Shown here piece after piece: positions 53,191 through 62,298 of a stretch of DNA of 64,000 bases. Position 1 is the stretch's first letter, and every line of letters begins with the position of its first letter. The DNA lies in contig NZ_JARJNR010000006.1 of assembly GCF_030143255.1 (NCBI RefSeq), positions 186,001-250,000 on the forward strand, read 5' to 3'. A program made the translations under genes and the position numbers. The DNA comes from Frigidibacter sp. SD6-1. GTDB lineage: Bacteria > Pseudomonadota > Alphaproteobacteria > Rhodobacterales > Rhodobacteraceae. The notes under the pieces were generated by a model. That model was given only the letters and a program-made list of their open reading frames with translations, made no database searches and was not told where the DNA came from.

Positions 53191-54249
53191 ATGGCACGTC
53201 TCGAACTGAAGAATATCGCCAAGCGCTATGGTGCCGTCGAGGTTCTGAGCGAGGTCGATCTCGACATCGCGGACGGTGAATTTCTGGTGCTGGTCGGCCC
53301 GTCGGGCTGCGGCAAGTCCACTCTTCTGAGGATGATCGCGGGGCTCGAGCCGATCAGCGCGGGCGACTTCCTGATCGACGGGGTACGGATGAACGATGTA
53401 CCGCCCCGCAACCGCGACATTGCGATGGTCTTCCAGTCCTACGCGCTTTACCCGCATATGGATGTCGCGCGGAACATGGGCTTTTCCATGGAAATACGCG
53501 GCGAGGTCCGGGCCGCGCGCGCCGAGAAGGTGGCGGCGGCGGCGAAGACGCTTGGCCTCGCGGCGCTGACCGAGCGTCTGCCGCGCGCCCTGTCGGGCGG
53601 CCAGCGCCAGCGGGTCGCCATGGGCCGCGCCATCGTCCGCGACCCGCGCGCTTTCCTCTTCGACGAACCGCTGTCGAACCTCGACGCGGCGCTCCGCGTC
53701 GAGATGCGGCTGGAAATCGCGCGCCTGCACCAGCGCCTCGGCGCCACGATGATCTATGTGACCCACGACCAGGTCGAGGCGATGACGCTCGCCGACCGGA
53801 TCGTCGTTCTGAATGGTGGCAAGGTGCAGCAGGTCGGCACGCCACTTGATCTTTACGAACGCCCCGCCAACCGGTTCGTCGCGCAGTTCATCGGCTCGCC
53901 CACGATGAATGTCGTTCCCGTCGATGCCGACGCCGACGGGTTGGTGCTGGGCGGCGGCGCGCGCCTTGCGCTCACCGGCGCCGGTGCGGCGACCACGCTT
54001 GGCGTCCGTCCCGAGCATATCGAGGTAGCGGCGCCGGGCGAGGGGCTGATCGACGGCACGGCCGATGTGGTCGAGCGGCTGGGATCGGACACCAATCTTT
54101 ATGTGAATGCCGGAGACCTCGGCATGCTGACCGTTCGCCGGGCGGGCAACCTCCCTGTGCGGCCCGGCGAACGGATCGGCCTTCACCTTCGCCCCGAAAA
54201 CCTGCATCTCTTCGACGAGGCGGGCCTCGCGCTGGCCCGCCCCGCCTGA
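53191..54249 (+). CDS. CUT1-type sugar ABC transporter ATPase (UgpC/MsmK-like)
   Basis: 352 residues. ATPase core with Walker A GPSGCGKST, Q-loop MVFQSYALYPHMDV, signature LSGGQRQRVAMGRAIV and Walker B FDEPLSNLDAALR; C-terminal TOBE/OB domain from about 240. Lies between the permease and isomerase genes, so this transporter has its own ATPase rather than a shared one. Confidence 0.94.
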   Translation: MARLELKNIAKRYGAVEVLSEVDLDIADGEFLVLVGPSGCGKSTLLRMIAGLEPISAGDFLIDGVRMNDVPPRNRDIAMVFQSYALYPHMDVARNMGFSMEIRGEVRAARAEKVAAAAKTLGLAALTERLPRALSGGQRQRVAMGRAIVRDPRAFLFDEPLSNLDAALRVEMRLEIARLHQRLGATMIYVTHDQVEAMTLADRIVVLNGGKVQQVGTPLDLYERPANRFVAQFIGSPTMNVVPVDADADGLVLGGGARLALTGAGAATTLGVRPEHIEVAAPGEGLIDGTADVVERLGSDTNLYVNAGDLGMLTVRRAGNLPVRPGERIGLHLRPENLHLFDEAGLALARPA

Positions 54250-54265
54250 GCCCGAGGACAAGCAC

Positions 54266-54937
54266 ATGAAACGTTCCGAGATCAACCAGATCCTCACGGA
54301 GGCCGATGCCTTCATCCGCTCGTTCGGCTATGTGATGCCGCCCTTCGCCTACTGGTCCCCCGAGGAGATGCGCGCCGCGATCGCGGGCGGCGCCGATCAC
54401 GCGGCACGCGGGCTTGGCTGGGACATCACCGATTACGGCCAGGGGCGGTTCGACGCGCTGGGGCTGTTCCTTTTCACCGTAAGGAACGGCCATGCCGCCG
54501 ACCTGACGCGCGGGCGCGGGATGCTCTATGCCGAGAAGATCATGATCTCGCGCAAGGATCAGCTGAGCCCGATGCACCGCCACAACATCAAGGCCGAGGA
54601 TATCATCAACCGGGGCGGCGGGACGCTGGTGCTGGAGCTTTTCGCGCCCGACGCCGCGGGCGCGATCGACCCCGACGCGCAGGTCGAGGTGCCGGTCGAC
54701 GGCATGCTGCGGCGCCTGCCTGCGGGCGGGCATCTGAAGCTCGCGCCCGGGGAAAGCGTGACGCTTCTGCCGGGTGTCTGGCACGCTTTCTGGGCCGAAG
54801 GGGCCGATGTGCTGATCGGCGAGGTCTCGACCGTGAACGACGACCGGACCGACAATGTCTTTCGCGAAAAGATCGGCCGGTTCCCGAAGGTCGAGGAGGA
54901 TGTGGCGCCGCTTCATCTTCTGGTGTCGGACTACTGA
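54266..54937 (+). CDS. D-lyxose ketol-isomerase-family protein
   Basis: 223-residue cupin. Metal ligands His104, His106 and Glu111 in SPMHRHNIKAEDIINRG and His173 in GVWHAFWAEG are spaced as in characterised D-lyxose isomerases, which convert D-lyxose to D-xylulose and also D-mannose to D-fructose. Last gene of the GntR operon, 16 bp after the ATPase. A hexose or pentose is therefore probably part of the substrate; the true sugar is not known. Confidence 0.85.
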   Translation: MKRSEINQILTEADAFIRSFGYVMPPFAYWSPEEMRAAIAGGADHAARGLGWDITDYGQGRFDALGLFLFTVRNGHAADLTRGRGMLYAEKIMISRKDQLSPMHRHNIKAEDIINRGGGTLVLELFAPDAAGAIDPDAQVEVPVDGMLRRLPAGGHLKLAPGESVTLLPGVWHAFWAEGADVLIGEVSTVNDDRTDNVFREKIGRFPKVEEDVAPLHLLVSDY

Positions 54938-54950
54938 GCCGGTCTGATCC

Positions 54951-55050
54951 GGCGGCGGCGCCTTGCGGCGCCAAGATATCTCTCGCGTCCCGCGCGATGC
55001 GCGGGACACTCGGGCGCCTCCGGCGGGAGTATTTCGGGCAAAGAAGAAGA
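54951..55050. repeat. Intergenic palindromic element, probable dispersed repeat
   Basis: Between the converging isomerase and SDR genes. Contains GGCGCC-TTGC-GGCGCC followed by AAGATATC, then GTCCCGCGC-GAT-GCGCGGGAC (54987-55007), then CGCCTCCGGCGGGAGTATTT and AAGAAGAAG. This combination recalls intergenic elements that recur across Rhodobacteraceae genomes; only one copy is in this window. Probably also serves as a terminator for both sides. Confidence 0.5.
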
Positions 55051-55818
55051 TTACTTCGGTGCCATGCGGAGCGCGCCGTCGAGGCGGATCACCTCGCCGT
55101 TCAGCATGCGGTTCTCGAGGATATGGCGGACGAGCGCGGCAAATTCCTGCGGATCGCCGAGGCGGGCGGGGAAGGGCACGCTCTGGCCGAGCGAGGCCTG
55201 CACGTCGTCAGGCAGGCCCGCCATCATCGGGGTCTGGAAGGTGCCGGGCGCGATGGTCATCACCCTTATGCCGTGACGCGCCAGTTCGCGCGCCATCGGC
55301 AGAGTGAGACTCGCCACCCCGCCCTTCGAGGCAGCGTAGGCCGCCTGGCCGATCTGACCATCGAAGGCGGCGATGGAGGCGGTGTTGACGATCACGCCGC
55401 GCTCGCCGTCCGGTCCGGGCGCGCGTCTGGCGATCGCCTCGGCGGCAAGGCGGGCCATGTTGAACGTGCCGATGAGGTTGATGGTGATGGCGCGAGCGAA
55501 GCTGTCCAACCGGTGCGGGCCTTCACGGCCGAGCACCTTTTCGCCCGGCGCCCAGCCCGCGCAGTTCACAAGGCCGGAGAGGCCGCCGAAGGCCTCTTCG
55601 GCGAGCGCGACTGCGGCCTTGCCGTCCGCCTCGCTCGTCACGTCGGTGCGGGCGAAGCGGGCGGCGGGCCCGAGTTCGGCGACCATCGCGCGGCCGGCCT
55701 CTTCGTTCAGATCAGCGATGACGATCTTTGCGCCCGCCCGGGCGAGCGCGCACGCGGTGGCGGCGCCAAGGCCCGAGGCGCCGCCGGTGACGAGGATGGT
55801 CGAGCCTGAGATCTCCAT
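55051..55818 (-). CDS. Short-chain dehydrogenase (3-hydroxyacyl-CoA/2-methyl-3-hydroxybutyryl-CoA DH-like)
   Basis: 255 residues with NAD site [19 protein letters not shown] and catalytic Ser/Tyr/Lys in [24 protein letters not shown]. It looks like HSD17B10-type enzymes, which oxidise 2-methyl-3-hydroxybutyryl-CoA in isoleucine breakdown. It is the last gene of a minus-strand operon with a thiolase that would take the next step and with valine-pathway enzymes. 10 bp after mmsB. Confidence 0.88.
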   Translation of the reverse strand: MEISGSTILVTGGASGLGAATACALARAGAKIVIADLNEEAGRAMVAELGPAARFARTDVTSEADGKAAVALAEEAFGGLSGLVNCAGWAPGEKVLGREGPHRLDSFARAITINLIGTFNMARLAAEAIARRAPGPDGERGVIVNTASIAAFDGQIGQAAYAASKGGVASLTLPMARELARHGIRVMTIAPGTFQTPMMAGLPDDVQASLGQSVPFPARLGDPQEFAALVRHILENRMLNGEVIRLDGALRMAPK

Positions 55819-55828
55819 GGTTCTGCCC

Positions 55829-56731
55829 TCAGACCAGCGCCCTGTCGGGCGCGGCGCCGGTCAGCATCTCGAAAACCGCCGAGAAATCACGCCCGCCGAG
55901 GCCCAGCGCCTCCATCCGTTCGTAGATCGCAGTGGCCGCCTGTCCGAGCGGCGTTTCGGCGCCTGCGTCCCCTGCCGCCGCCTGCGAGAGCCGCAGGTCC
56001 TTCAGCATCAGCGCGGCGGCGAAGCCGGGCTTGTAGCCATTGTTGGCGGGCGAGGCGGGCACCGGGCCGGGCACCGGGCAATAGGAGGTGAGCGACCAGC
56101 ACTGGCCGGAGGATTTCGAGGCGACGTCGAAGAGCGCCTGCCGCGACAGGCCGAGCCGGTCGGCGAGCCCGAAGGCCTCGCTGACGGCGATCATCGAGAT
56201 GCCGAGGATCATGTTGTTGCATATCTTCGCCGCCTGCCCCGCGCCCGCATCCCCGCAGTGGGTCAGGTTCTTGCCCATTGCGGCGAGGCAGGGCTGCGCG
56301 CGGGCGAAGGCCTGCACCGAGCCGCCTGCCATGAAAGTCAGCGTTCCGGCCGTCGCGCCCCCCACCCCGCCCGAGACCGGCGCGTCGAGCGCCATGAGCC
56401 CGCGCCCGGCCGCGAGCGCATGGGCGGCACGGCAGCTTTCGATATCGACGGTCGAACAATCGACGATCAGGGCGCCTGGCGGGATCAGCGGCACGATCTC
56501 GCGCCACACCGTCATGACGATCGGCCCGGAGGGCAGCATGGTGATGACCGTATCCGCGCCCCTGACCACCTCGGCGGCGCTGTCGGCGAGCGTCACGCCC
56601 CCCTCGGCGGCGGCGGCACGGGCGGCGGGCACCATGTCGAAGCCCCGCACGGTGAAGCCCGCCTTGACCAGATTGCGCGCCATCGGGCCGCCCATATTGC
56701 CGAGGCCGATGAAGCCCACCACGTCCGTCAT
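55829..56731 (-). CDS. mmsB: 3-hydroxyisobutyrate dehydrogenase
   Basis: Oxidises 3-hydroxyisobutyrate to methylmalonate semialdehyde in valine breakdown. The 300-residue product has [20 protein letters not shown] (NAD site), [20 protein letters not shown] (substrate loop) and the catalytic lysine in [12 protein letters not shown]. The start is 1 bp after the preceding gene, so it is co-expressed. mmsA, the next enzyme in the pathway, is not in this window. Confidence 0.93.
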   Translation of the reverse strand: MTDVVGFIGLGNMGGPMARNLVKAGFTVRGFDMVPAARAAAAEGGVTLADSAAEVVRGADTVITMLPSGPIVMTVWREIVPLIPPGALIVDCSTVDIESCRAAHALAAGRGLMALDAPVSGGVGGATAGTLTFMAGGSVQAFARAQPCLAAMGKNLTHCGDAGAGQAAKICNNMILGISMIAVSEAFGLADRLGLSRQALFDVASKSSGQCWSLTSYCPVPGPVPASPANNGYKPGFAAALMLKDLRLSQAAAGDAGAETPLGQAATAIYERMEALGLGGRDFSAVFEMLTGAAPDRALV

Positions 56732-56732
56732 G

Positions 56733-57803
56733 TCACTCTCCTGTCAGTGCGGGGGCGGGAAAGACCCGGTCCCCGGTCGGTTCCAGCCAGCGCGCCACAT
56801 CGGCCTCGCTGACCTCGGCCAGCGTCGCGGGCCGCCATTTCGGCGTGCGGTCCTTGTCGATGATCGCGGCCCGGATGCCTTCGTAGAAATCCGGCCCTAC
56901 GACCAGCGCGCGGGCGGCGGCGAAGTCGCGTTCGAGCGCGGCTTCAAGGCCCGGCGCCGTGCGCGCGGCGCGCAGGAGCGCGAGCGCGAGCTTCAGCGCG
57001 GTGGGCGACTTTGTGGCGATTTCGGCGGCTGCGTCGCGCGCGAAGGGGGAGCCGTCCTCCTCCAGCGCCGCAAGGATATCTTCAACCCGGTTGGCCGCGA
57101 AGGCCCGGTCGATCAGGTCGCGATGCGCGCCGACAGGCGCCGGGCCGGGCGGAACCGCGAGGCTTTGCAGGAGCGCATTCACCTCCGCACCGCCCGCGTC
57201 ATCGGGCAAGCCGGCCAGCGCCGCCATCAGATCGGGCAGCCGCGCCACCGGCAGGCAAAGGTCGGCCATGCCGACCAATATCGCCTCGGCCGCGTTCATC
57301 ATCCGGCCGGTCAGGGCGAAATAGGTGCCGATCTCCTCCGGTGCCTGCGTCAGGATCGCGGCGCCGCCGACATCCGGTACGAAGCCGATACCGACCTCGG
57401 GCATGGCGATCCGGCTTCTCTCCGTCACCACACGAAAGCGCGCATGCGCCGAGATGCCGACGCCGCCGCCCATCACCAGCCCGTCCATCACCGCGACGAA
57501 TGGCTTGCCGAACCGGGCGATGCGGGCATCCAGCCGGTATTCGTCGCGCCAGAAATCCATCGACGGGCCGTCGGGCGTGCGCGGCGCGTCGTAAAGGCTG
57601 CGGATATCGCCGCCCGCGCAGAGCCCACGTTCACCCTCGCCGGTCAGAAGCACGACCCGAACGCCCGGATCGGCGGCGAACCTGTCGAGCGCGCGGTCGA
57701 TATCGTGCACCATGGCGTGGGTCAGCGCATTGATCGCCTGCGGCCGGTTCAGCCGGATGCGGCCAAGGGCGCCCGTGGCCTCGATGAGGACATCGCCGGG
57801 CAT
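56733..57803 (-). CDS. 3-hydroxyisobutyryl-CoA hydrolase-like (enoyl-CoA hydratase family)
   Basis: 356 residues of the crotonase fold, longer than simple hydratases (about 260), with VVLLTGEGERGLCAGGDIRS (oxyanion hole) and AMPEVGIGFVPDVGGAAILT, and an ECH_2-type C-terminal half. This size is characteristic of 3-hydroxyisobutyryl-CoA hydrolase, which frees 3-hydroxyisobutyrate for MmsB. Overlaps the acyl-CoA dehydrogenase gene by 1 bp. Confidence 0.88.
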   Translation of the reverse strand: MPGDVLIEATGALGRIRLNRPQAINALTHAMVHDIDRALDRFAADPGVRVVLLTGEGERGLCAGGDIRSLYDAPRTPDGPSMDFWRDEYRLDARIARFGKPFVAVMDGLVMGGGVGISAHARFRVVTERSRIAMPEVGIGFVPDVGGAAILTQAPEEIGTYFALTGRMMNAAEAILVGMADLCLPVARLPDLMAALAGLPDDAGGAEVNALLQSLAVPPGPAPVGAHRDLIDRAFAANRVEDILAALEEDGSPFARDAAAEIATKSPTALKLALALLRAARTAPGLEAALERDFAAARALVVGPDFYEGIRAAIIDKDRTPKWRPATLAEVSEADVARWLEPTGDRVFPAPALTGE

Positions 57804-58945
57804 CAGCGTGCCTCGGTCACGGCGCGGGCGATGATCAGCCGCATGATCTCGTTCGTGCCTTCGAGGATCTGGTGGACGCGCAGGTCGCGCACCAGCTTCT
57901 CGACCCCATAATCGGCCAGATAGCCGTAGCCGCCGTGCATCTGCAGCGCGCGGTTGGCCACGGCGAAGCCCATGTCGGTGACATGGCGCTTGGCCATGGC
58001 GCAGAGCTTCGTCGCCTCGGGGCTCCTGGCGTCAAGTGCCCTCGCCGCACGCCAGAGGAAGGTGCGCCCGACCTCGAGATCGGTCGCCATGTCGGCCAAC
58101 CGGAACTGCAGCGCCTGAAACTCGTTGATCTTCCTGCCGAAAGCCTTGCGTTCGCCCGTATAGGCCAGCGCCTTGTCGAAGGCCGCCTGCGCGCCGCCGA
58201 GCGAGCAGGCCGAGATCGAAAGCCGCCCGCCGTCGAGCGCCGCCATGGCAAACTTGAACCCCTCGCCCTCCCCGCCCAGCCGGTTTTCGGCGCGCACGCG
58301 CACCCCGTCCATCTGGACGGTGCGGGTCGGTTGGGCGTTCCATCCCATCTTCCTTTCATTCGCACCGAAGGAAAGCCCCGCCATCCCCTTTTCAAGGATG
58401 AAGGCGGTTATGCCCTTGGGTCCCGGACCGCCGGTGCGCGCCATCACCACATAAAGATCGGTCGCCCCGGCGCCCGAGATGAACTGTTTCTGCCCGGTCA
58501 GCACATAGCTGTCGCCATCGCGTTCGGCGCGGGTCGATAGCGCGGCGGCGTCGGAGCCAGAGCCGGGCTCGGTCAGGCAGTAGCTCGCGAGCTTCTCCAT
58601 TGCGCAAAGGCCGGGGAGCAGACGTGCGCGCTGATCGGCGCTGCCGTAACGGTCGATCATGGTCGCGACCATGTTGTGGATCGAGAGATAGGCCGAAACT
58701 GCCGGGCAACCGGTGGCCAGCGCCTCGTAGATCAGCACACTTTCCATCCGGCCAAGGCCCGAACCGCCCTGATCCTCGCCCACCATGATCCCGCCGAGGC
58801 CAAGGCCCGCGAGGTCCCTCAGGACGTCGACGGGGAAATGCTTGCGCTCATCCCAGTCCGACGCGTTCGGCGCGATCCGCTCTTCCGCAAAGCGCGCCGC
58901 CATGTCGCGGATGGTTTGCTGTTCCTCGGTCAGATCAAGGCTCAT
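57803..58945 (-). CDS. Acyl-CoA dehydrogenase (isobutyryl-CoA dehydrogenase-like)
   Basis: 380 residues with [31 protein letters not shown] and the C-terminal LHGGYGYL-like [35 protein letters not shown]; catalytic Glu is in the helix preceding the last segment (family position near YL-ADYG). In this operon isobutyryl- or 2-methylbutyryl-CoA is the expected substrate. ATG at 58945 ([10 protein letters not shown]) has a GAGGG site 5 nt upstream and was chosen over a TTG 12 bp upstream that overlaps the thiolase stop. Confidence 0.9.
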   Translation of the reverse strand: MSLDLTEEQQTIRDMAARFAEERIAPNASDWDERKHFPVDVLRDLAGLGLGGIMVGEDQGGSGLGRMESVLIYEALATGCPAVSAYLSIHNMVATMIDRYGSADQRARLLPGLCAMEKLASYCLTEPGSGSDAAALSTRAERDGDSYVLTGQKQFISGAGATDLYVVMARTGGPGPKGITAFILEKGMAGLSFGANERKMGWNAQPTRTVQMDGVRVRAENRLGGEGEGFKFAMAALDGGRLSISACSLGGAQAAFDKALAYTGERKAFGRKINEFQALQFRLADMATDLEVGRTFLWRAARALDARSPEATKLCAMAKRHVTDMGFAVANRALQMHGGYGYLADYGVEKLVRDLRVHQILEGTNEIMRLIIARAVTEAR

Positions 58946-58953
58946 CCTGTCCC

Positions 58954-60153
58954 TCAATGCAGAAGTTCCACCGCGACCGCCGTCGCCTCGCCGCCGCCGA
59001 TGCAGAGGCTCGCCATGCCGCGCCTTTGCCCGTGGGTTTTCAAAGCGGCAAGCAGCGTCACCAGAATGCGCGCGCCCGAGGCCCCGATCGGATGGCCGAG
59101 CGCGCAGGCGCCGCCATGGATGTTCACCTTGTCGGCGGGAAGGCCAAGGTCGCGCATAGCCGCCATGGCGACGACCGCGAAGGCTTCGTTGATCTCGTAA
59201 AGGTCGGGCGTGCCCGCGTCCCAGCCCAGCCGGTCGATGAGTTTCTGCATCGCACCGATGGGCGCGGTCGGGAAAAGGCTCGGGCGGTCGGCATGGCTTG
59301 CATGGCCGAGGATACGGGCAAGGGGCGTGAGCCCCGCCTTTTCGGCATCCGACTGGCGCATCAGCACAAGCGCGGCCGCCCCGTCGGAGATTGACGAAGA
59401 ATTGGCCGCCGTCACCGTGCCGCCGGGCCGGAAGGCGGGTTTAAGCAAGGGGATCTTGTCGGGCCGCGCCTTGCCGGGCTGTTCGTCGATGACGACCTCG
59501 ACCGCGCCTGCCTTGCCTCTCACCGCAACCGGCGTGACCTCGGCCGCGAAGCGGCCCTCGGCGATAGCGGCCTGGGCGCGCGCGAGCGAGCGGAGCGCAT
59601 AGTCATCCTGCGCCTCGCGGGTGAACTGATAGGCCCCGGCGCAATCCTCGGCGAAGGTGCCCATCAGGCGGCCCCCACCCTGCGGACCCCTGTCGTAGGC
59701 ATCTTCAAGGCCGTCGAGGAACATGTGATCGACGACCCTGCCATGGCCCATGCGGTAGCCGCCGCGCGCCTTTTCAAGCAGGTAGGGTGCGTTCGACATG
59801 CTTTCCATCCCGCCCGCAACGACGATGCCCGCCTGTCCGGCCAGAAGCGCGTCATGCGCCATCATCACCGTCTTCATGCCGGAACCGCACATCTTGTTCA
59901 CGGTCGTCGCAGGGACCGAAACCGGCAGCCCCGCACCCAGCACCGCCTGCCGCGCCGGGGCCTGACCCTGACCGGCAGGCAGGACGCAGCCCATCAGCGC
60001 CTCGTCCACCCTGTCACGCGATATCCCGGCCCGGTCGAGCGCCGCGCCGATCGCCGCCGCGCCCAGCTCGGCCGCCGTCAGGGGCGACAGGTCGCCCTGA
60101 AAGCCGCCCATCGGTGTGCGGGCCGCGCCCACGATGACGATACTGTCTGCCAT
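58954..60153 (-). CDS. Acetyl-CoA C-acyltransferase (thiolase)
   Basis: 399 residues. Nucleophile Cys89 in [11 protein letters not shown], His in [14 protein letters not shown] and the acid/base Cys in [11 protein letters not shown]. It would split 2-methylacetoacetyl-CoA in isoleucine breakdown or acetoacetyl-CoA generally. First gene of the thiolase-ACAD-HIBCH-mmsB-SDR operon, with a GGAGG site 5 nt before the ATG and a promoter about 20 bp upstream. Confidence 0.93.
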   Translation of the reverse strand: MADSIVIVGAARTPMGGFQGDLSPLTAAELGAAAIGAALDRAGISRDRVDEALMGCVLPAGQGQAPARQAVLGAGLPVSVPATTVNKMCGSGMKTVMMAHDALLAGQAGIVVAGGMESMSNAPYLLEKARGGYRMGHGRVVDHMFLDGLEDAYDRGPQGGGRLMGTFAEDCAGAYQFTREAQDDYALRSLARAQAAIAEGRFAAEVTPVAVRGKAGAVEVVIDEQPGKARPDKIPLLKPAFRPGGTVTAANSSSISDGAAALVLMRQSDAEKAGLTPLARILGHASHADRPSLFPTAPIGAMQKLIDRLGWDAGTPDLYEINEAFAVVAMAAMRDLGLPADKVNIHGGACALGHPIGASGARILVTLLAALKTHGQRRGMASLCIGGGEATAVAVELLH

Positions 60154-60178
60154 TCGATCCTCCCTCGCGCTGCCGCGA

Positions 60179-60203
60179 AGTATAGGTCATGATTTCTGAC
60201 CTA
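60179..60203 (-). promoter_or_regulatory. Promoter with operator-like palindrome for the valine/isoleucine operon
   Basis: Minus strand -10 TATACT (60184-60179), with a weak -35 (TTTGTA) 17 bp upstream. The palindrome TAGGTCA-N7-TGACCTA (60183-60203) fills the spacer, so a bound repressor would block RNA polymerase. The predicted start is about 20 nt before the thiolase ATG. The binding protein is not encoded next door. Confidence 0.6.
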
Positions 60204-60238
60204 CAAATGATTCTCCCACCGCCGCGCGAAGCCCCGCC

Positions 60239-61450
60239 TCACTCGTAGCTGCGCTTGTCCTCGATCACCTTGCCGTCGTTCGGCAGGCTGCCGGGCGGCA
60301 CCAGTTCGACCCGTCCGCGCATCTTGAGCGTTGCAAGGATGCTGCCCTCGTACAGCGCTGGATTGGTGGCGCGGGTCTCGACCTGTACGGTCATCGCATC
60401 CATCTCGCCCTCGCGGGTGGCAATGACGCGGGCGCGGCCGACCTCCTCGTGGCGGGCAACGAAGGCTGCAACCTGTTCGGGGCGGACGAACATGCCCTTG
60501 ATCTTCGTCGTCTGGTCGGCGCGGCCCATCCAGCCCCTGATGCGCCGCCCGGTCCGTCCGCAGGGGCTTTGCCCGGGCAGGATCGCCGACAGGTCGCCGG
60601 TCGCGAAGCGGGTCAGCGGATAGTCGGGGTTGAGCGTTGTCACGACCACTTCCCCCACCTCGCCGTCCGGCGCCGGATCGCCGGTGCCCGGGCGCACGAT
60701 TTCCACGATCACGCCCTCGTCGAGGATCATCCCCTCCATCGCCGGGCTTTCGTAGGCGACATTTCCGAGGTCGGCGGTCGCGTAACATTGCAGGCAGAGG
60801 ATGCCGCGATCGCGATATTCCTGCCTGAGGCTCGGGAAGAGCGCCCCGCCCGAGACGGCGGCACGGCTGATCTTCAGCCGCTCGCCCATCTCGTCGGCCT
60901 TGTCGAGGATCACCTTCAGATAGTCCGGCGTGCCGGCATAGGCCGTGGTGCCGATATCGGCTGCCGCCCGCACCTGAAGGTCGGTCTGCCCGGTGCCCGC
61001 CGGCAGGACCGAGGCACCAACGGCGCGTGCGCCGTTTTCGAAGATCATGCCCGCGGGCGTCAGGTGATAGCCGAAACAGTTCTGGACAATATCACCGGCG
61101 CCTATGCCCAGAGCATGCAGAAAGCGCCCCATTCGCCACCAGTCATGGCTGACGCCCCCCGGTTCGTAGATTGGCCCGGGCGATTGAAAATAATGGACCG
61201 CACCACCGGACACGAGGCCGCCGAACGGCGGCTTCGCCCGCTGCATCTCGACCAGCGCCGCTTTCCTGAGGACCGGCAGCTGCGCGAGGTCCGCGAGGTC
61301 GCCGAGCGGCGTCTCGCCCGTACGGGCGCGCAGCGCATTCAGCGCCTGAAGCTGGGCGCTTGCGCGGGCATCCGCGCTGCGGGTCTCAAGCGCGTCATAG
61401 TGGCCCGCCGGCGTTTCTGCCTCGACCGGTCTTGCATGCGGTACGGTCAT
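60239..61450 (-). CDS. PaaK-family AMP-binding CoA ligase-like protein
   Basis: 403 residues similar to phenylacetate-CoA ligases: LQCYATADLGNVAYE and DYPLTRFATGDLSAI, RIRGWMGRADQTTKIKGMFV and the C-terminal PaaK domain VRPEQVAAFVARHEEVGRAR. The usual P-loop (SSGTTGKP) is replaced by LVSGGAVHYFQSPGPIYEP, so ATP binding is atypical and substrate unsure. ATG at 61450 overlaps the stop of the upstream ATPase by 4 bp; it belongs to the HAAT transporter operon and probably activates the imported acid. Confidence 0.82.
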   Translation of the reverse strand: MTVPHARPVEAETPAGHYDALETRSADARASAQLQALNALRARTGETPLGDLADLAQLPVLRKAALVEMQRAKPPFGGLVSGGAVHYFQSPGPIYEPGGVSHDWWRMGRFLHALGIGAGDIVQNCFGYHLTPAGMIFENGARAVGASVLPAGTGQTDLQVRAAADIGTTAYAGTPDYLKVILDKADEMGERLKISRAAVSGGALFPSLRQEYRDRGILCLQCYATADLGNVAYESPAMEGMILDEGVIVEIVRPGTGDPAPDGEVGEVVVTTLNPDYPLTRFATGDLSAILPGQSPCGRTGRRIRGWMGRADQTTKIKGMFVRPEQVAAFVARHEEVGRARVIATREGEMDAMTVQVETRATNPALYEGSILATLKMRGRVELVPPGSLPNDGKVIEDKRSYE

Positions 61451-62268
61451 GACAGCCACCTCTTGCGCCGCCGGTAGGACCTGACATCGCGGAAGGAATT
61501 GCGCCCCTTGTCGGACATGCCGAGATAGAATTCCTTCACGTCCGGGTTTTCGCGCAACCCTTCCGCCGGGCCGTCCATCACCACCCGGCCACTTTCCAGG
61601 ATATAGCCGTAATGGGCGTAGCGCAGCGCCACGTTGGTGTTCTGTTCGGCCAGAAGGAAGGTCACGCCCTCCTTCTCGTTCACGGCTTTCACAATCTCGA
61701 AAATCTGTTCGACCAGTTGCGGTGCGAGGCCCATCGAGGGCTCGTCGAGAAGGATCATCTCGGGCCGCGACATCAGCGCGCGGCCGATGGCGCACATCTG
61801 CTGCTCGCCGCCCGATGTATAGCCAGCCTGGCTGCGGCGGCGTTCCTTCAGGCGCGGGAAATAGCGGTAGACCATCTCGAGATCGGCAGCGATCGCGCCC
61901 TTGCCGTCGGTACGCGTATAGGCGCCGGTCAGGAGGTTTTCCTCGACGGTGAGATGGCCGAAGCAATGGCGGCCCTCCATCACCTGGATGACGCCGCGCT
62001 TGACCAGGTCCGCAGGACTGAGGTCCTGCACGCGCTGGCCGCGATAAGTGATCGTGCCCTTGGTGACCTCGCCGCGTTCGGACTGCAGAAGGTTCGAGAT
62101 CGCCTTCAATGTCGTCGTCTTGCCCGCGCCGTTGCCACCCAGAAGCGCGGTGATCCCGCCTTCGGGCACCTTGAGCGATACGCCTTTCAGGACCAGCACG
62201 ACGTGATTGTAGATCACCTCGATATTGTTGACCTCGAGAAGCGTCCCGGTATTTCCGGCGTCGAGCAT
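61447..62268 (-). CDS. HAAT-family ABC transporter ATPase (LivF type), second system
   Basis: 273 residues with Walker A GGNGAGKTT, VIQVMEGRHCFGHLTVEENL, signature TSGGEQQMCAIGRALM and Walker B ILLDEPSMGLAP. ATG at 62268 (MLDAGNTG) has an AGGG site 8 nt upstream; an in-frame ATG at 62286 has a weak one. The C-terminal ~30 residues (SDKGRNSFRDVRSYRRRKRW) are a basic extension not common in LivF, but usual in LivF proteins linked to PaaK-like genes. Confidence 0.9.
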   Translation of the reverse strand: MLDAGNTGTLLEVNNIEVIYNHVVLVLKGVSLKVPEGGITALLGGNGAGKTTTLKAISNLLQSERGEVTKGTITYRGQRVQDLSPADLVKRGVIQVMEGRHCFGHLTVEENLLTGAYTRTDGKGAIAADLEMVYRYFPRLKERRRSQAGYTSGGEQQMCAIGRALMSRPEMILLDEPSMGLAPQLVEQIFEIVKAVNEKEGVTFLLAEQNTNVALRYAHYGYILESGRVVMDGPAEGLRENPDVKEFYLGMSDKGRNSFRDVRSYRRRKRWLS

Positions 62269-62298
62269 GAGCCTCGCCCTTTCCATCCGCTTTCACCC

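Noticed and set aside
61451-62296. Upstream extension of the PaaK-like frame
   Set aside because: It runs under the LivF gene in another frame with Arg-rich composition; the ATG at 61450 is the natural start.
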